A stretch of 43,782 nucleotides of DNA, taken from contig NZ_CAKLBV010000042.1 in NCBI RefSeq assembly GCF_920984675.1, forward strand, positions 1-43,782, given 5' to 3'. Under the pieces are notes generated by a model. It was not told where the DNA came from. It was given only the letters and a program-made list of their open reading frames with translations, and searched no databases. Below, one piece after another: positions 8,916 to 17,534 of the stretch (within the stretch, counting starts at the first letter, position 1; each line of letters opens with the position of its first letter). Made by a program: the position numbers and the translations under genes. This stretch comes from Methylobacterium sp. Leaf118. Lineage in GTDB: Bacteria > Pseudomonadota > Alphaproteobacteria > Rhizobiales > Beijerinckiaceae.

Positions 8916-9641
8916 GTGTTCGATCGCTTCCTGCCCCCCGCGATGCGCCGCGCGCGACGCACGCCGCGCGTCTCGCGATTCGAGACGCCGATCGCCGGGC
9001 CGACCTCCCGGGCGAGGGCCTGGGCGAGCATGCTGCTCGTCGATCACGGCATCTTCCGGCTGGTCTATCCCAATCGCCATCGCATCGGGTCCGGCCTCGT
9101 CTGGCGCTCGGCCCAGCCCAGTCCGCACCAGCTCGCCTGGTTCAAGCGCCAGGGCGTGCGCACGGTGGTGTCCTTACGCGGCGGGCGCGAGCACGGCTCC
9201 TGGCCCCTGCAGCGGGAGGCCTGCACGCAGCAGGGGCTGACCCTCGTCGAGTTCGTGCTGCGCTCCCGCGAGGCGCCCTCCCGCGACACGATCCTGGGGG
9301 CGAAGGCCTTCTTCGCCGGGCTTGACTACCCGGCAGTGCTCCACTGCAAGTCGGGCGCCGACCGGGCGGGCCTCGGCGCCGCCCTGTTCCTGATCCTGCA
9401 CGAGGGCCGCCCGGTGCGGGAGGCCGTGGCCCAGCTCTCGCCGCGCTACGGCCATTTCCGCTTCGCCAAGACCGGGATCCTCGACGCCTTCTTCGCCGCC
9501 TATCTGCGCGAGGGCGAGGCCCGGGGTCAGAGCTTCACGGAGTGGGTCGAGCACGATTACGATCCGGAGGCGCTCAAGCGGGGCTTCCGCCCGGGCTTCT
9601 GGTCCGACCTCGCCGTCGACCGCGTGCTGCGGCGGGAATAA
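8916..9641 (+). CDS. Dual-specificity/tyrosine-type phosphatase family protein
   Basis: This is a 241-aa cytoplasmic protein with the cysteine-phosphatase loop HCKSGADRAG, in which Cys144 and Arg150 form CX5R. Upstream features fit bacterial DSP-like proteins: GLVWRSAQPSPHQLAWFKRQGVRTVVSLRG, the 'appears as a Q-P-S' entry strand typical of this family. Residues 1-35 are very basic and proline-poor. The frame opens with GTG at 8916; an ATG at 8943 is an alternative start and neither has a convincing ribosome site. The next gene (WcbI-like) begins 6 bases after its stop, so the two are very likely co-transcribed, perhaps in surface-polysaccharide modification or its control. The substrate is not predictable. 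Confidence 0.8.
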   Translation: MFDRFLPPAMRRARRTPRVSRFETPIAGPTSRARAWASMLLVDHGIFRLVYPNRHRIGSGLVWRSAQPSPHQLAWFKRQGVRTVVSLRGGREHGSWPLQREACTQQGLTLVEFVLRSREAPSRDTILGAKAFFAGLDYPAVLHCKSGADRAGLGAALFLILHEGRPVREAVAQLSPRYGHFRFAKTGILDAFFAAYLREGEARGQSFTEWVEHDYDPEALKRGFRPGFWSDLAVDRVLRRE

Positions 9642-9647
9642 ACCGGC

Positions 9648-10628
9648 TTGGCCTTGTCGTTCCGACGCCTGTTCGCCCGCCGTCCGCGGAGCGCCCCCCT
9701 CGACGACGGCAGCGGGTCCGGCCCGCGCATCGCCGTGATCGGCAATTGCCAGGCGCGCGGCGTGGCGGAGGCCCTGCGCATCCTCGCGCCCGGGGCGCGG
9801 GTGCGGCTGATCCCGATGGCCGAACTCGGTCGGCGGGACCGCTCCCTCGACGCCTTCGCGGCGGGCCTCGCCGCCTGCGACCACGTGTTCTCGCAGCCCT
9901 TCCCGACGGGCTTCTTCCCCGATGGCGGCGCGGAGCAGCTCCTGGCGCGGCTGCCGCGGGCGCGGCTGTTTCCCGCGATCGTGTTCACCGCCTTCCACCC
10001 CGATGCGGTCTATGTCGGCGACCTCGGCTCGCTCGCCCGCACCCGGCTCGTGCCCTCGCCGCTCGGCACCTACCACTCGGCCATCGCCCTCTACGGCTAT
10101 CTCCGCGGCCTCTCGGCGGCGGCGACGCTGGCGCTCTACCGCGAGGAGGTCTTCGCGCGGTTGGGCTATCTCACCGCCTGGGACGAGGCCGCCGCCGACC
10201 TGATCGGATCGAGCCGCGCCATCGGCTTCGACCTGTCGGCCGAGCTGCTGCGCTGGTCGCGCACGGGCCTGTTCATGCACAACATCAATCACCCCCGCCT
10301 GGCGGTGCTCGGCGACCTCGCCGCCCGGCTCCTGCGCGAGGCGGGGATCGCAGCGCGCGCCGTCGCGGTGGAGGCCTACGCGCCCGACAGCCTCCTCGAC
10401 GATCCGATCTGGCCGGTCTACCCGGCGGTCGCGACCCTCTACGGGGTGCCGGGCTCCACCGTGTTCAAGCGGCGGCAACGCGGCGCCGCACCGCCCGCGA
10501 CGCTCGGCCTCGACACCTTCGTGCAGGAGAGCTTCGCCCTCTACCGGCGGCAGAGGCGGGAGACGCTGACCTGCCACCGCGTCACGCATTGGGGCAACGT
10601 GCCCGAGATCCGGGAGATGTTTCGCTAG
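9648..10628 (+). CDS. WcbI-like polysaccharide biosynthesis protein
   Basis: This 326-aa protein carries the WcbI-type signature G32-N-C-Q (IGNCQARGVAEALRIL), followed by a F-S-Q-P-F segment, FTAFHPDAVYVGD, and MHNINHPRLAVLGDLAARL, all features of the capsule-associated WcbI family proposed to be acetyltransferase/hydrolase-like. No ATG lies before the signature in this frame, so a TTG at 9648, six bases after the phosphatase stop, is the likely start. The basic N-terminus (residues 1-15) is short and not a signal peptide. Pairing with a phosphatase suggests a role in capsule or exopolysaccharide decoration, but no glycosyltransferases or export genes are nearby. Family assignment is moderate, function inferred. 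Confidence 0.72.
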   Translation: MALSFRRLFARRPRSAPLDDGSGSGPRIAVIGNCQARGVAEALRILAPGARVRLIPMAELGRRDRSLDAFAAGLAACDHVFSQPFPTGFFPDGGAEQLLARLPRARLFPAIVFTAFHPDAVYVGDLGSLARTRLVPSPLGTYHSAIALYGYLRGLSAAATLALYREEVFARLGYLTAWDEAAADLIGSSRAIGFDLSAELLRWSRTGLFMHNINHPRLAVLGDLAARLLREAGIAARAVAVEAYAPDSLLDDPIWPVYPAVATLYGVPGSTVFKRRQRGAAPPATLGLDTFVQESFALYRRQRRETLTCHRVTHWGNVPEIREMFR

Positions 10629-10757
10629 CTCTGTGACCCGAGCGGCGGAGGCCGGCCCTCGGAACAAGCCGAGGCGGCGCGGGACCGTTTCGCCGCGACG
10701 GGAGAACAAACGCCGGTCGATACACAAGAGCAGCGGCCGCGATTCGGCCCGCGCCGA

Positions 10758-11819
10758 TCAGTCGTCCTGCTCGCCGCCGCCGGGCCCCGCGCGCTCGGCG
10801 AGGCGGGCGAGCGTGGTCATCTCGCGGAACCAGGTCCGCACGGGCTTGGCCGGGGTGCCGCCCCAGCGCGAGCCGGGCGGCACGTCGCGGTTGACGTTGG
10901 AGGAGCCGGCGATCTGCGCGCCCATGCCGATGCGCAGATGGCCGACCACGCCGACCTGGCCTCCGAGCACGACGTAATCCTCCAGCGTGGTCGAGCCGGA
11001 GATGCCGACGCCCGAGACGATCACGCAATGGCGGCCGATCACCACGTTGTGGGCAATCTGGACGAGGTTGTCGATCTTGGTCCCCTCCCCGATCACCGTG
11101 TCGCGGGAGGCGCCGCGGTCGATCGTGGTGTTGGCGCCGATCTCGACATCGTCCTGAACGATGACGCGGCCGACCTGCGGCACCTTGAGATGGCCACCCG
11201 GCCCCATGGCAAAGCCGAACCCGTCCTGACCGATTCGGGCGCCCGGATGGACGATGACGCGGTTGCCCACCAGCGCATGGGTCAGGGTGGCGCCCGCCCC
11301 GATCGAACTGTCGCGCCCGATCCGCACGTTCGGCCCGATCACGGCGCCCGGGCCGATCACCGAGCCGGACCCGATCTCCGCGCCCGGGCCGATCACGGCG
11401 CCGGGATCGACCCGCACCCCGTCCTCGAGCCGAGCCTGCGGGTGGACATGGGCGCCGGGCGAGATCCCGGACGCGCCGAACAGCGAGCCCGGCCGCATCG
11501 CCTCCTCGTAGAGGCGAGCGAGAAGCCCGGCATAGGCTCGGTAGGGATCGCGCAGGACGAGGGCGACCGTGCCTTCGGGCACGCGGGCGGCGAAGCGCGG
11601 CGAGACGAGGCAGGCGAGGGCCCGGGTGGCGGACAGGGCCGCGCCGTAGCGGGCATTGTCCATGTAGGCGATCTCGGACGGCCCGGCCGATTCGAGCGGG
11701 GCGGCGCCGGTCACGGGACGGCTCGGGTCGGCGCCCTCGGGCAGGGACACGCCGCAGGCCTCGGCGACATCGCCGAGGCTCAGGCCGCCTTTCGGCGTGA
11801 TGAAGACGGGATCTGACAT
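10758..11819 (-). CDS. lpxD: UDP-3-O-(3-hydroxyacyl)glucosamine N-acyltransferase LpxD
   Basis: This 353-aa trimeric enzyme adds the amide-linked 3-hydroxyacyl chain from acyl-ACP in lipid A synthesis. The N-terminal uridine-binding domain (about residues 1-105) contains [10 protein letters not shown]. It is followed by many hexapeptide repeats of the left-handed beta helix ([17 protein letters not shown] and others) and the catalytic histidine block [12 protein letters not shown] (His257), then [12 protein letters not shown] and a C-terminal helix. It is the last gene of the rpsB-to-lpxD cluster, 45 bp after bamA. The usual downstream partners fabZ, lpxA and lpxB do not follow; instead the convergent WcbI-like gene ends 129 bp away. 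Confidence 0.95.
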   Translation of the reverse strand: MSDPVFITPKGGLSLGDVAEACGVSLPEGADPSRPVTGAAPLESAGPSEIAYMDNARYGAALSATRALACLVSPRFAARVPEGTVALVLRDPYRAYAGLLARLYEEAMRPGSLFGASGISPGAHVHPQARLEDGVRVDPGAVIGPGAEIGSGSVIGPGAVIGPNVRIGRDSSIGAGATLTHALVGNRVIVHPGARIGQDGFGFAMGPGGHLKVPQVGRVIVQDDVEIGANTTIDRGASRDTVIGEGTKIDNLVQIAHNVVIGRHCVIVSGVGISGSTTLEDYVVLGGQVGVVGHLRIGMGAQIAGSSNVNRDVPPGSRWGGTPAKPVRTWFREMTTLARLAERAGPGGGEQDD

Positions 11820-11828
11820 GAGACGATA

Positions 11829-11857
11829 ACGCGCCGAGCCGGGAAGGTTCGGCGCGT
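11829..11857 (-). other. Hairpin in the bamA-lpxD junction
   Basis: A 9-bp inverted repeat (ACGCGCCGA / TCGGCGCGT) with an 11-nt loop fills most of the 45-bp gap. No T tract follows on the minus strand. It could partially terminate, or stabilise the bamA mRNA end, and so set a lower lpxD level relative to bamA. Confidence 0.5.
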
Positions 11858-11864
11858 CATGAGG

Positions 11865-14432
11865 TCAGAAGCGGGATCCGCCGGAGAAGCGGAAGGCCTG
11901 CGTCTGATCCTGGCCGACCCGGCCGAAGGCGGTCTTCACGCCCTCGTCGCGGCTCAGGGCATAGGCGTAGTCGAAGCGGATCGGGCCGAGCGGCGAGTTC
12001 CACAGGATCGAAGCACCGACCGAGGAGCGGATCGTCGCCTTGTCGCGCACGTTCACGCATTCCGGCTCGACCTTGATCGCGTTCGCGCCGAAGCTCGCGT
12101 AGTCGCACTGCCCGCCGGGGCCGATGCCGTTGATGAAGGCGTCGCCGTTCACGTTGAAGCTGCGCGATCCGCTATACCCGAACAGCGTACCGGCATCGGC
12201 GAACACGGCACCCTTCAGACCGAGATCCCTCGGAATGCCCCAGATCGGGAACTGGATCTCGAGGGTCCCGCCGACATAGGTGGTGCCGCCGATGGCGTTG
12301 GAGCGGGTGTCGGCGATGCCGACGTCGCGCGGGCCGATGCCGTTCGGGGCGAAGCCGCGGACCAGCGACGGGCCGAGGAAGAACTGGTCGGTGATGCGCA
12401 GCGGCTGGTCGTTCAGGGCCGAGATATGACCGCCCTGGAGGCGGACGAAGCCGACGACGTCTTCCCACAGCTCCTTGTAGTAACGGGCGTCGCCCGTCAC
12501 GCGGAAGAACTTGGAGTCGCCGCCGATGCCGGCGACGTCGGGCTTCAGTTCGGCATAGAAGCCGTTGGTCGGCCGCTGCAGGTTGTTCAGCGTCGAGTAG
12601 GCGAGCGTCACGCCCGCGAGCGAGGTCAGGGTCGAGCCCCGCGATCCCTTGAGCGCGATCGAAGCCTCGCCGTCGAAGGCACAGTTCGGATAGAGCGCCT
12701 GCTCTCCCGCCGCACCCGTGGCGTAGATCGGGTTCGCCGGCGTTGACCCCTGGATCTGCGTGTAGCCGGGGATCGGCGACGAGCAGTCGTTGTAGGGCCG
12801 TTTGACGGTGTTCGGGATCGACAGCTCGGTGTTGTACAGCGAGTAGCGGAAGGTGACGCCGAAATCTTCGGTGATGGGCAGGCCGACGCGGAGCTGGCCG
12901 CCATAGACGGTCGTCTCGTAGCGCGAGTACCGGGTCAGGTCGGAATACTTGTAGAAGGCGTCGAACCCGGCGGCGAGCCGGTAGCCGAGGAAGTACGGCT
13001 CGGTGAACGAGAAGTCGAAGCCCTTGGCGTACTGGCCGCCCTGGCCGGCGACGCGGACGTACTGGCCTCGGCCGAGGAAGTTCGACTCGGAGACCGAGAC
13101 CTCTCCGATGATGCCGTCCTGGGTCGAGTAGCCGCCCGCGACCGAGAACGAGCCCGTGGGCTGATCCTCGACATCGATGTTCACGACCACGCGGTCGGGC
13201 GCCGAGCCCGGCTCGTTGGAGAAGCGGACCTTCTTGAAGAAGCCGAGGCCGTTGAGGCGGCGCTCCGCCCGGTCGACCAGCACGCGGTTGTAGGCATCGC
13301 CCTCGGTCAGGTCGAGCTCGCGGCGGATGACGTAGTCGCGGGTGCGGGTGTTGCCGCGGACGTTGATGCGCTCGACGTAGACGCGCGGGCCGTCCTCGAC
13401 CACGAAGCCGAGGGAGACCTGCCGGGTGGCGCGGTCGCGCTGGCCGGTGGGACGCACCTGGGCGAAGGGATGGCCCTGGCGGTTGACCTCGTTGGTCACG
13501 CCGACGAGGGTCCGCTCCACGTCCTCGGCGTTGTAGACGTCGCCGACCTGGGCGCGGATCTGATCGTCCAGCGCCTCGCGATCGATCCCGGGGATGCGCG
13601 GATCCACGGCGACGGCGCCGACGGTATACTGCTCGCCCTCGTCGACCGTGACGGTGACGGCCCAGCCGGCATCGTCCGGGGACTCGACGTAGCGCGCGTC
13701 GGCGTTGACGACGCGGAAATCGGCGTAGCCGTTCTTGAGGTAGTAGCGGCGGACCAGATCGACGTCCGAGGCGATCCGGTCCGGATCGTACACGTCGGAG
13801 GTCTTGATGAAGGAGAGGAAGTTCATCTCCGTCGAGGTCATCAGGCCGCGCAGAGTCGATTCCGAATAGGCGCGGTTGCCGACGAAGTTGATCGAGCGGA
13901 TACCGGTCTTGTCACCCTCATCGACGGTGAACACGACGTCGGAACGGCCGTTGGGCAGGTCGACGAGGCGGTAGCTGACCTTGGCGGTGCCGCGGCCGTA
14001 GCGCTTGTACACCTCGCGGATGCGCTCCACGTCGGCGGCGATGACCGCCTGACTCAGGGCGCCGCGCTCCTTGGACTCGACGATGCCCTCGAGCGTGGAC
14101 TTCTCGACCTTCTTGTTGCCTTCGAAGAAGACGCGGCCGATCACGCCGTTCTCACGCACGCGTACCACGGTGGTGCCGCCGCGCGCCGAGACCTGCACGT
14201 CGGCGAAGAGGCCGGTGGAGAGAAGATTGCGGCGCGCCTCCTCGGGGGAGCCGGACGCGGTACCGGTGACATAGGAGCGGATCGTGTCGGCATCGACGCG
14301 GCGATTGCCCTCGACGACGATCTGCTGGGCCTGGGCGACTGCGCCGCCGAGGATCACACCGGCGGCGGTGGCGACCAGAACGATGGCCCGCTCCGCCGAC
14401 TTGCGTCGGCGCTTTCCCGTCATCGACATCAT
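11865..14432 (-). CDS. bamA: Outer membrane protein assembly factor BamA
   Basis: This encodes the 855-aa central subunit of the BAM complex that folds beta-barrel proteins into the outer membrane. I start at the ATG at 14432 (an adjacent ATG at 14429 is equally possible); the longer upstream frame lacks a signal peptide. A basic n-region and hydrophobic core end in AVAQAQ near residue 36. Five POTRA repeats follow, beginning QIVVEGNRRVDADTI and later INVRGNTRTRDYVIRREL. The C-terminal half is the 16-strand barrel with the conserved L6 motif V-R-G-F in GPSLVRGFAPNG, and it ends in phenylalanine (SGGSRF). Placement between rseP and lpxD is the standard order. A terminator-like hairpin separates it from rseP, so it probably has its own promoter. 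Confidence 0.96.
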   Translation of the reverse strand: MMSMTGKRRRKSAERAIVLVATAAGVILGGAVAQAQQIVVEGNRRVDADTIRSYVTGTASGSPEEARRNLLSTGLFADVQVSARGGTTVVRVRENGVIGRVFFEGNKKVEKSTLEGIVESKERGALSQAVIAADVERIREVYKRYGRGTAKVSYRLVDLPNGRSDVVFTVDEGDKTGIRSINFVGNRAYSESTLRGLMTSTEMNFLSFIKTSDVYDPDRIASDVDLVRRYYLKNGYADFRVVNADARYVESPDDAGWAVTVTVDEGEQYTVGAVAVDPRIPGIDREALDDQIRAQVGDVYNAEDVERTLVGVTNEVNRQGHPFAQVRPTGQRDRATRQVSLGFVVEDGPRVYVERINVRGNTRTRDYVIRRELDLTEGDAYNRVLVDRAERRLNGLGFFKKVRFSNEPGSAPDRVVVNIDVEDQPTGSFSVAGGYSTQDGIIGEVSVSESNFLGRGQYVRVAGQGGQYAKGFDFSFTEPYFLGYRLAAGFDAFYKYSDLTRYSRYETTVYGGQLRVGLPITEDFGVTFRYSLYNTELSIPNTVKRPYNDCSSPIPGYTQIQGSTPANPIYATGAAGEQALYPNCAFDGEASIALKGSRGSTLTSLAGVTLAYSTLNNLQRPTNGFYAELKPDVAGIGGDSKFFRVTGDARYYKELWEDVVGFVRLQGGHISALNDQPLRITDQFFLGPSLVRGFAPNGIGPRDVGIADTRSNAIGGTTYVGGTLEIQFPIWGIPRDLGLKGAVFADAGTLFGYSGSRSFNVNGDAFINGIGPGGQCDYASFGANAIKVEPECVNVRDKATIRSSVGASILWNSPLGPIRFDYAYALSRDEGVKTAFGRVGQDQTQAFRFSGGSRF

Positions 14433-14980
14433 GTAATCGCCCGTCTCTTTTTTGTCAGCACGGGTTCGCACCCGCAGGCAGTCGTCCTTGGGAGACGCGC
14501 CGCCCTCTGGTCCCAGCCACGCTTGTATCGGGATTCCCCCGCGACGCAACGCGGGGGCACTCCGGCGTTAAGGGATTTTGGGGGGTCGTTGCCTTCGCGC
14601 CACTTAACGGCGCAGGGCTTGCCCACAGGATCGCGAAACAAGGTGAATAAGGCGTAACCGTGGCCAGAACCTGGGCTTTTCGGATCGGGACGAGATCCGC
14701 GAAAGCCCCCGTTAACCGTGATCCGATCGCCCCGCCGGGGGTCGCGCGGGGCGGAACCGGCGGCCCGAACGGGGCCGCGGCCCGGCCGAACCCACCACGC
14801 GAAAACGGCCCGGCCGAGGCGGCCGGGCCGTGATCGAGGCTGGAACAGGACGGCAGCGCCGGCGCGTCGCGCGGGTCGTCGCTGGCCTCGCCCGGGCAAG
14901 GGATGCTGGCTCCCGTCAGGGTGCCGATGCGCCCCGGGGCCCGAGAGGCTCGCTTGCTCCGTTCCGGGAGGCGCCGCGCG
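14433..14980. other. 548-bp region between rseP and bamA: terminator plus bamA leader
   Basis: I see no gene. From the rseP side it contains the T-followed hairpin at 14805-14831 and a GGGCCGCGGCCC palindrome near 14773-14784. Around 14672-14707 there is an imperfect inverted repeat (GGGCTTTtCGGATC / GATCCGCGAAAGCCC), which could fold in the bamA leader or serve as an operator. The A/T-richer stretch 14560-14660 is the likeliest site for the bamA promoter, but I cannot assign -35/-10 boxes with confidence. Confidence 0.5.
14805..14831 (-). terminator. Rho-independent terminator after rseP
   Basis: On the minus strand an 11-bp perfect GC stem (ACGGCCCGGCC / GGCCGGGCCGT, 5-nt loop) is followed immediately by TTTTC. 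It lies 150 bases past the rseP stop and before bamA, the best-formed intrinsic terminator in the window. Confidence 0.75.
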
Positions 14981-16141
14981 TCAGCTCGCGCGCTGGCTCA
15001 GGGACGCGCCGAGATTGAGCACGTCGTTCCAGGCGGCGAACAGCATCAGCATCAGCACGAAGGCCAGACCGATGCGGAAGCCGATCTCCTGGGCCCGCTC
15101 GCTGAGGGGTTTTCCGCGGACCACCTCGAAGGCGTAGAAGAGCAGGTGGCCGCCATCGAGGAGCGGGATCGGGAACAGGTTGAGGAGCCCGATCGAGACG
15201 GAGAGCAGGGCGATCAGCCCGATCAGGCCGCCGACGCCGCCGACCCGGGCGACCTCGCCGGAGACCCGGGCGATGCCGATCGGCCCGGACAGCTGGTCGG
15301 CGGATTCGCGCCCGGTCACCAGCTTGCCGAGGTAGTCGAAGGTGCGCTCGACCACGAAGTAGGTCTCGTAGGTGCCGAGCCGGAGGGCTTCGTAGGGACC
15401 GTAATGCACGAGCTTGGCCGCATCGCCCCGCGGGCCGTTGATGCCGAGCCGGCCGAAGCGGTGGCGGCCGAAGGGCGTGCGGTCCTCGATCCGGTCCGGC
15501 ACCGCCGTCAGGGTCTTCTCCTCGCCGCCGCGATCGACCGTCACGGCGAGGGAGGAGCCGGCCGCCCCCGAGACGACGCGCTGCATCTCGCCGAAGGTCG
15601 CGATGGCCTCGCCGTCGATGGAGCGGATCACGTCGCCGGGCTGGAAGCCGGCCCGCTCGGCGGCGCTGCCGGGCTGCACCGCCTCGACCCGGGCGGGCGT
15701 CTCGTAGCGGCCGTTCAGATAGATCGCGCCCGAGAACACCGCGATCGCCAGGATGAAGTTGGCGACGGGCCCTGCGGCGACGATGGCGGCGCGCTTGGCC
15801 ACCGGCTGGGTCGGGAAGCTGATCGCCCGCTCGTGCGGGTCCATGCGGGCGACCGCCGCCGGATCGGGAACGCTGGCGCCGTTGGCGTCGCCCACGAACT
15901 TGACGTAGCCGCCGAGCGGGATCGCCGACAGCTTCCAGCGGGTGCCGCGCCGGTCGGTGAAGCCGAGAAGCTCCGGTCCGAAGCCGATCGAGAAGGCGGT
16001 GACGCCGACCCCGCACCAGCGCCCGACCAGGAAGTGCCCCATCTCGTGGACGAAGACCACGATGGTCAGCACGATCAGGAACGGGATCAACGCGCCGAAG
16101 AAGCCGGCGGCGTTGCCTCCCATGCTGCCCAGGAAATCCAT
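14981..16141 (-). CDS. rseP: Site-2 intramembrane zinc metalloprotease RseP
   Basis: This 386-aa inner-membrane protease performs the second cut of anti-sigma factors and clears remnant signal peptides. Residues 32-36 (HEMGH) in the first transmembrane helix are the zinc-binding HExxH motif. A PDZ domain occupies about residues 125-205 (VQPGSAAERAGFQPGDVIRSIDGE). Near the C-terminus NLFPIPLLDGGHLLFY supplies the third zinc ligand. I chose the ATG at 16141 because GAGGAT precedes it and the sequence MDFLGSMGGN leads straight into helix 1; the frame is open 22 codons upstream. Most family members have two PDZ domains; only one is obvious here, the usual alphaproteobacterial form. It follows dxr. 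Confidence 0.95.
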   Translation of the reverse strand: MDFLGSMGGNAAGFFGALIPFLIVLTIVVFVHEMGHFLVGRWCGVGVTAFSIGFGPELLGFTDRRGTRWKLSAIPLGGYVKFVGDANGASVPDPAAVARMDPHERAISFPTQPVAKRAAIVAAGPVANFILAIAVFSGAIYLNGRYETPARVEAVQPGSAAERAGFQPGDVIRSIDGEAIATFGEMQRVVSGAAGSSLAVTVDRGGEEKTLTAVPDRIEDRTPFGRHRFGRLGINGPRGDAAKLVHYGPYEALRLGTYETYFVVERTFDYLGKLVTGRESADQLSGPIGIARVSGEVARVGGVGGLIGLIALLSVSIGLLNLFPIPLLDGGHLLFYAFEVVRGKPLSERAQEIGFRIGLAFVLMLMLFAAWNDVLNLGASLSQRAS

Positions 16142-16327
16142 GCTGCCATCCTCTCGGCCGCAATCACTCAAGCGCCCGCCCTGGCAGGGCGACCGCACGG
16201 CCCGCAAGCCGCGGATCGTCGCACGCCGCGGGCTCCGGCGCGAGAGCCTTTCGCCCGGACCGTCCCCGGTCGCGACGTTCCGGTCCCCGACTCACCGCAG
16301 CCAAGGTTAATCCGGCGGGCCTCGGAC

Positions 16328-17506
16328 CTACCCCGCCGCGCGGGCCGCCGGCACCGCTTCCAGGCTCCAGGCGCGCACCTCGGCATCGATGGCGAGGGCC
16401 TCCTCGACATCCTGCGGCGCCCGGCGGTGGAGGGCGGCGAAGCGCTCGACCGCCCGCTCGACCAGCGCGGCGATGCCGTAGAAGGGGATGGCGCCGCGGA
16501 TGAAGGCCGCGACGGCGATCTCGTTGGCGGCGTTCATCACCGTGGGGGCGGCCCCGCCATCGGCCAGCGCCGCCCGGGCGACGCGCAGGCAGGGGAAGCG
16601 CGTCTCGTCGGCGGGCTCGAAGGTGAGGCTGCCGGTGGCCGCGAGATCCAGCGGGCGGCCGCGGGCGATCTCGAGGCGGTCGCCGAGCCCCAGGCAATGG
16701 GCGATCGGCACCCGCATGTCCGGCATGGCGAGCCCCGCCGTCACCGCGCCGTCGCGCCAAGCGATCAGCCCATGCACGATCGATTGCGGATGGACGATCA
16801 CCGCGAGCCGCGCCGCGTCGATGGCGAAGAGGTGGTGGGCCTCGATCAGCTCCAGCCCCTTGTTCATCAGGGAGGCGGAATCGATGTTGATCTTCATGCC
16901 CATCGACCAGGTTGGGTGGGCGGCGGCCTCCGCCGGGCTCGCGGCGGCGATGCGCTCCCGCGTCCAGGTGCGGAACGGGCCGCCGGAGGCGGTGAGCGTC
17001 ATGGTCGCGATGTCGGCGACGCGCCCGTCGCCCATGGCCTGGGCGAGCGCGTTGTGCTCGGAATCGACCGGCAGGATGCGGGCGCCGTAGCGGCCCGCGT
17101 CGCGCATGAAGGCGTCGCCGGCGCAGACGAGGCTTTCCTTGTTGGCGAGCGCGATGGTGCGCCCGAGCCGGAGCGCCGCATGCGTCGGCTTGAGGCCGGC
17201 GGCCCCGCTCACCGCGGCGACGACGATGTCGGCCTCGCGGGCCACCGCCTCCAGCACCGCGCTCTCGCCCGCCCCATTCGGGATGCCGGAGCCGGACAGC
17301 GCCTCGGCCAAAGCCGGGCCGGCGGCCTCGTCGGCCAGCGCCACGAAATCGGGCTTCATCTCCCGGGCGAGCTTGGCCAGAGCCGCCGCGTCCTTGCCCC
17401 CCACCAGGGCGCCGACGCGGAAGCGGCCGGCATGCTGGGCGAGCAGATCGGTGGTGGAGCGGCCGATCGATCCGGTGGCGCCGAGGACGGTGACGGTGAG
17501 GCTCAC
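16328..17506 (-). CDS. dxr: 1-deoxy-D-xylulose 5-phosphate reductoisomerase
   Basis: This 392-aa enzyme rearranges and reduces DXP to MEP with NADPH, the first committed step of non-mevalonate isoprenoid synthesis. A GTG at 17506 is the start: it directly precedes SLTVTVLGATGSIGRST, the NADPH-binding loop, and has AAGGAA eight bases upstream. Active-site blocks include ANKESLVCAG, PVDSEHNAL with the metal-binding Asp and Glu, TASGGPFRTW, HPTWSMGMKINIDSASLMNKGLELIEAHHLF (quoted here only as landmarks H-P-T-W-S-M-G and N-K-G-L-E) and the C-terminal NAANEIAVAAFI. It lies between cdsA and rseP in the conserved envelope/isoprenoid cluster and feeds UppS upstream in the same operon. Confidence 0.96.
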   Translation of the reverse strand: MSLTVTVLGATGSIGRSTTDLLAQHAGRFRVGALVGGKDAAALAKLAREMKPDFVALADEAAGPALAEALSGSGIPNGAGESAVLEAVAREADIVVAAVSGAAGLKPTHAALRLGRTIALANKESLVCAGDAFMRDAGRYGARILPVDSEHNALAQAMGDGRVADIATMTLTASGGPFRTWTRERIAAASPAEAAAHPTWSMGMKINIDSASLMNKGLELIEAHHLFAIDAARLAVIVHPQSIVHGLIAWRDGAVTAGLAMPDMRVPIAHCLGLGDRLEIARGRPLDLAATGSLTFEPADETRFPCLRVARAALADGGAAPTVMNAANEIAVAAFIRGAIPFYGIAALVERAVERFAALHRRAPQDVEEALAIDAEVRAWSLEAVPAARAAG

Positions 17507-17534
17507 GGCAGAAGTTCCTTGGGGCGGCCGGCGG

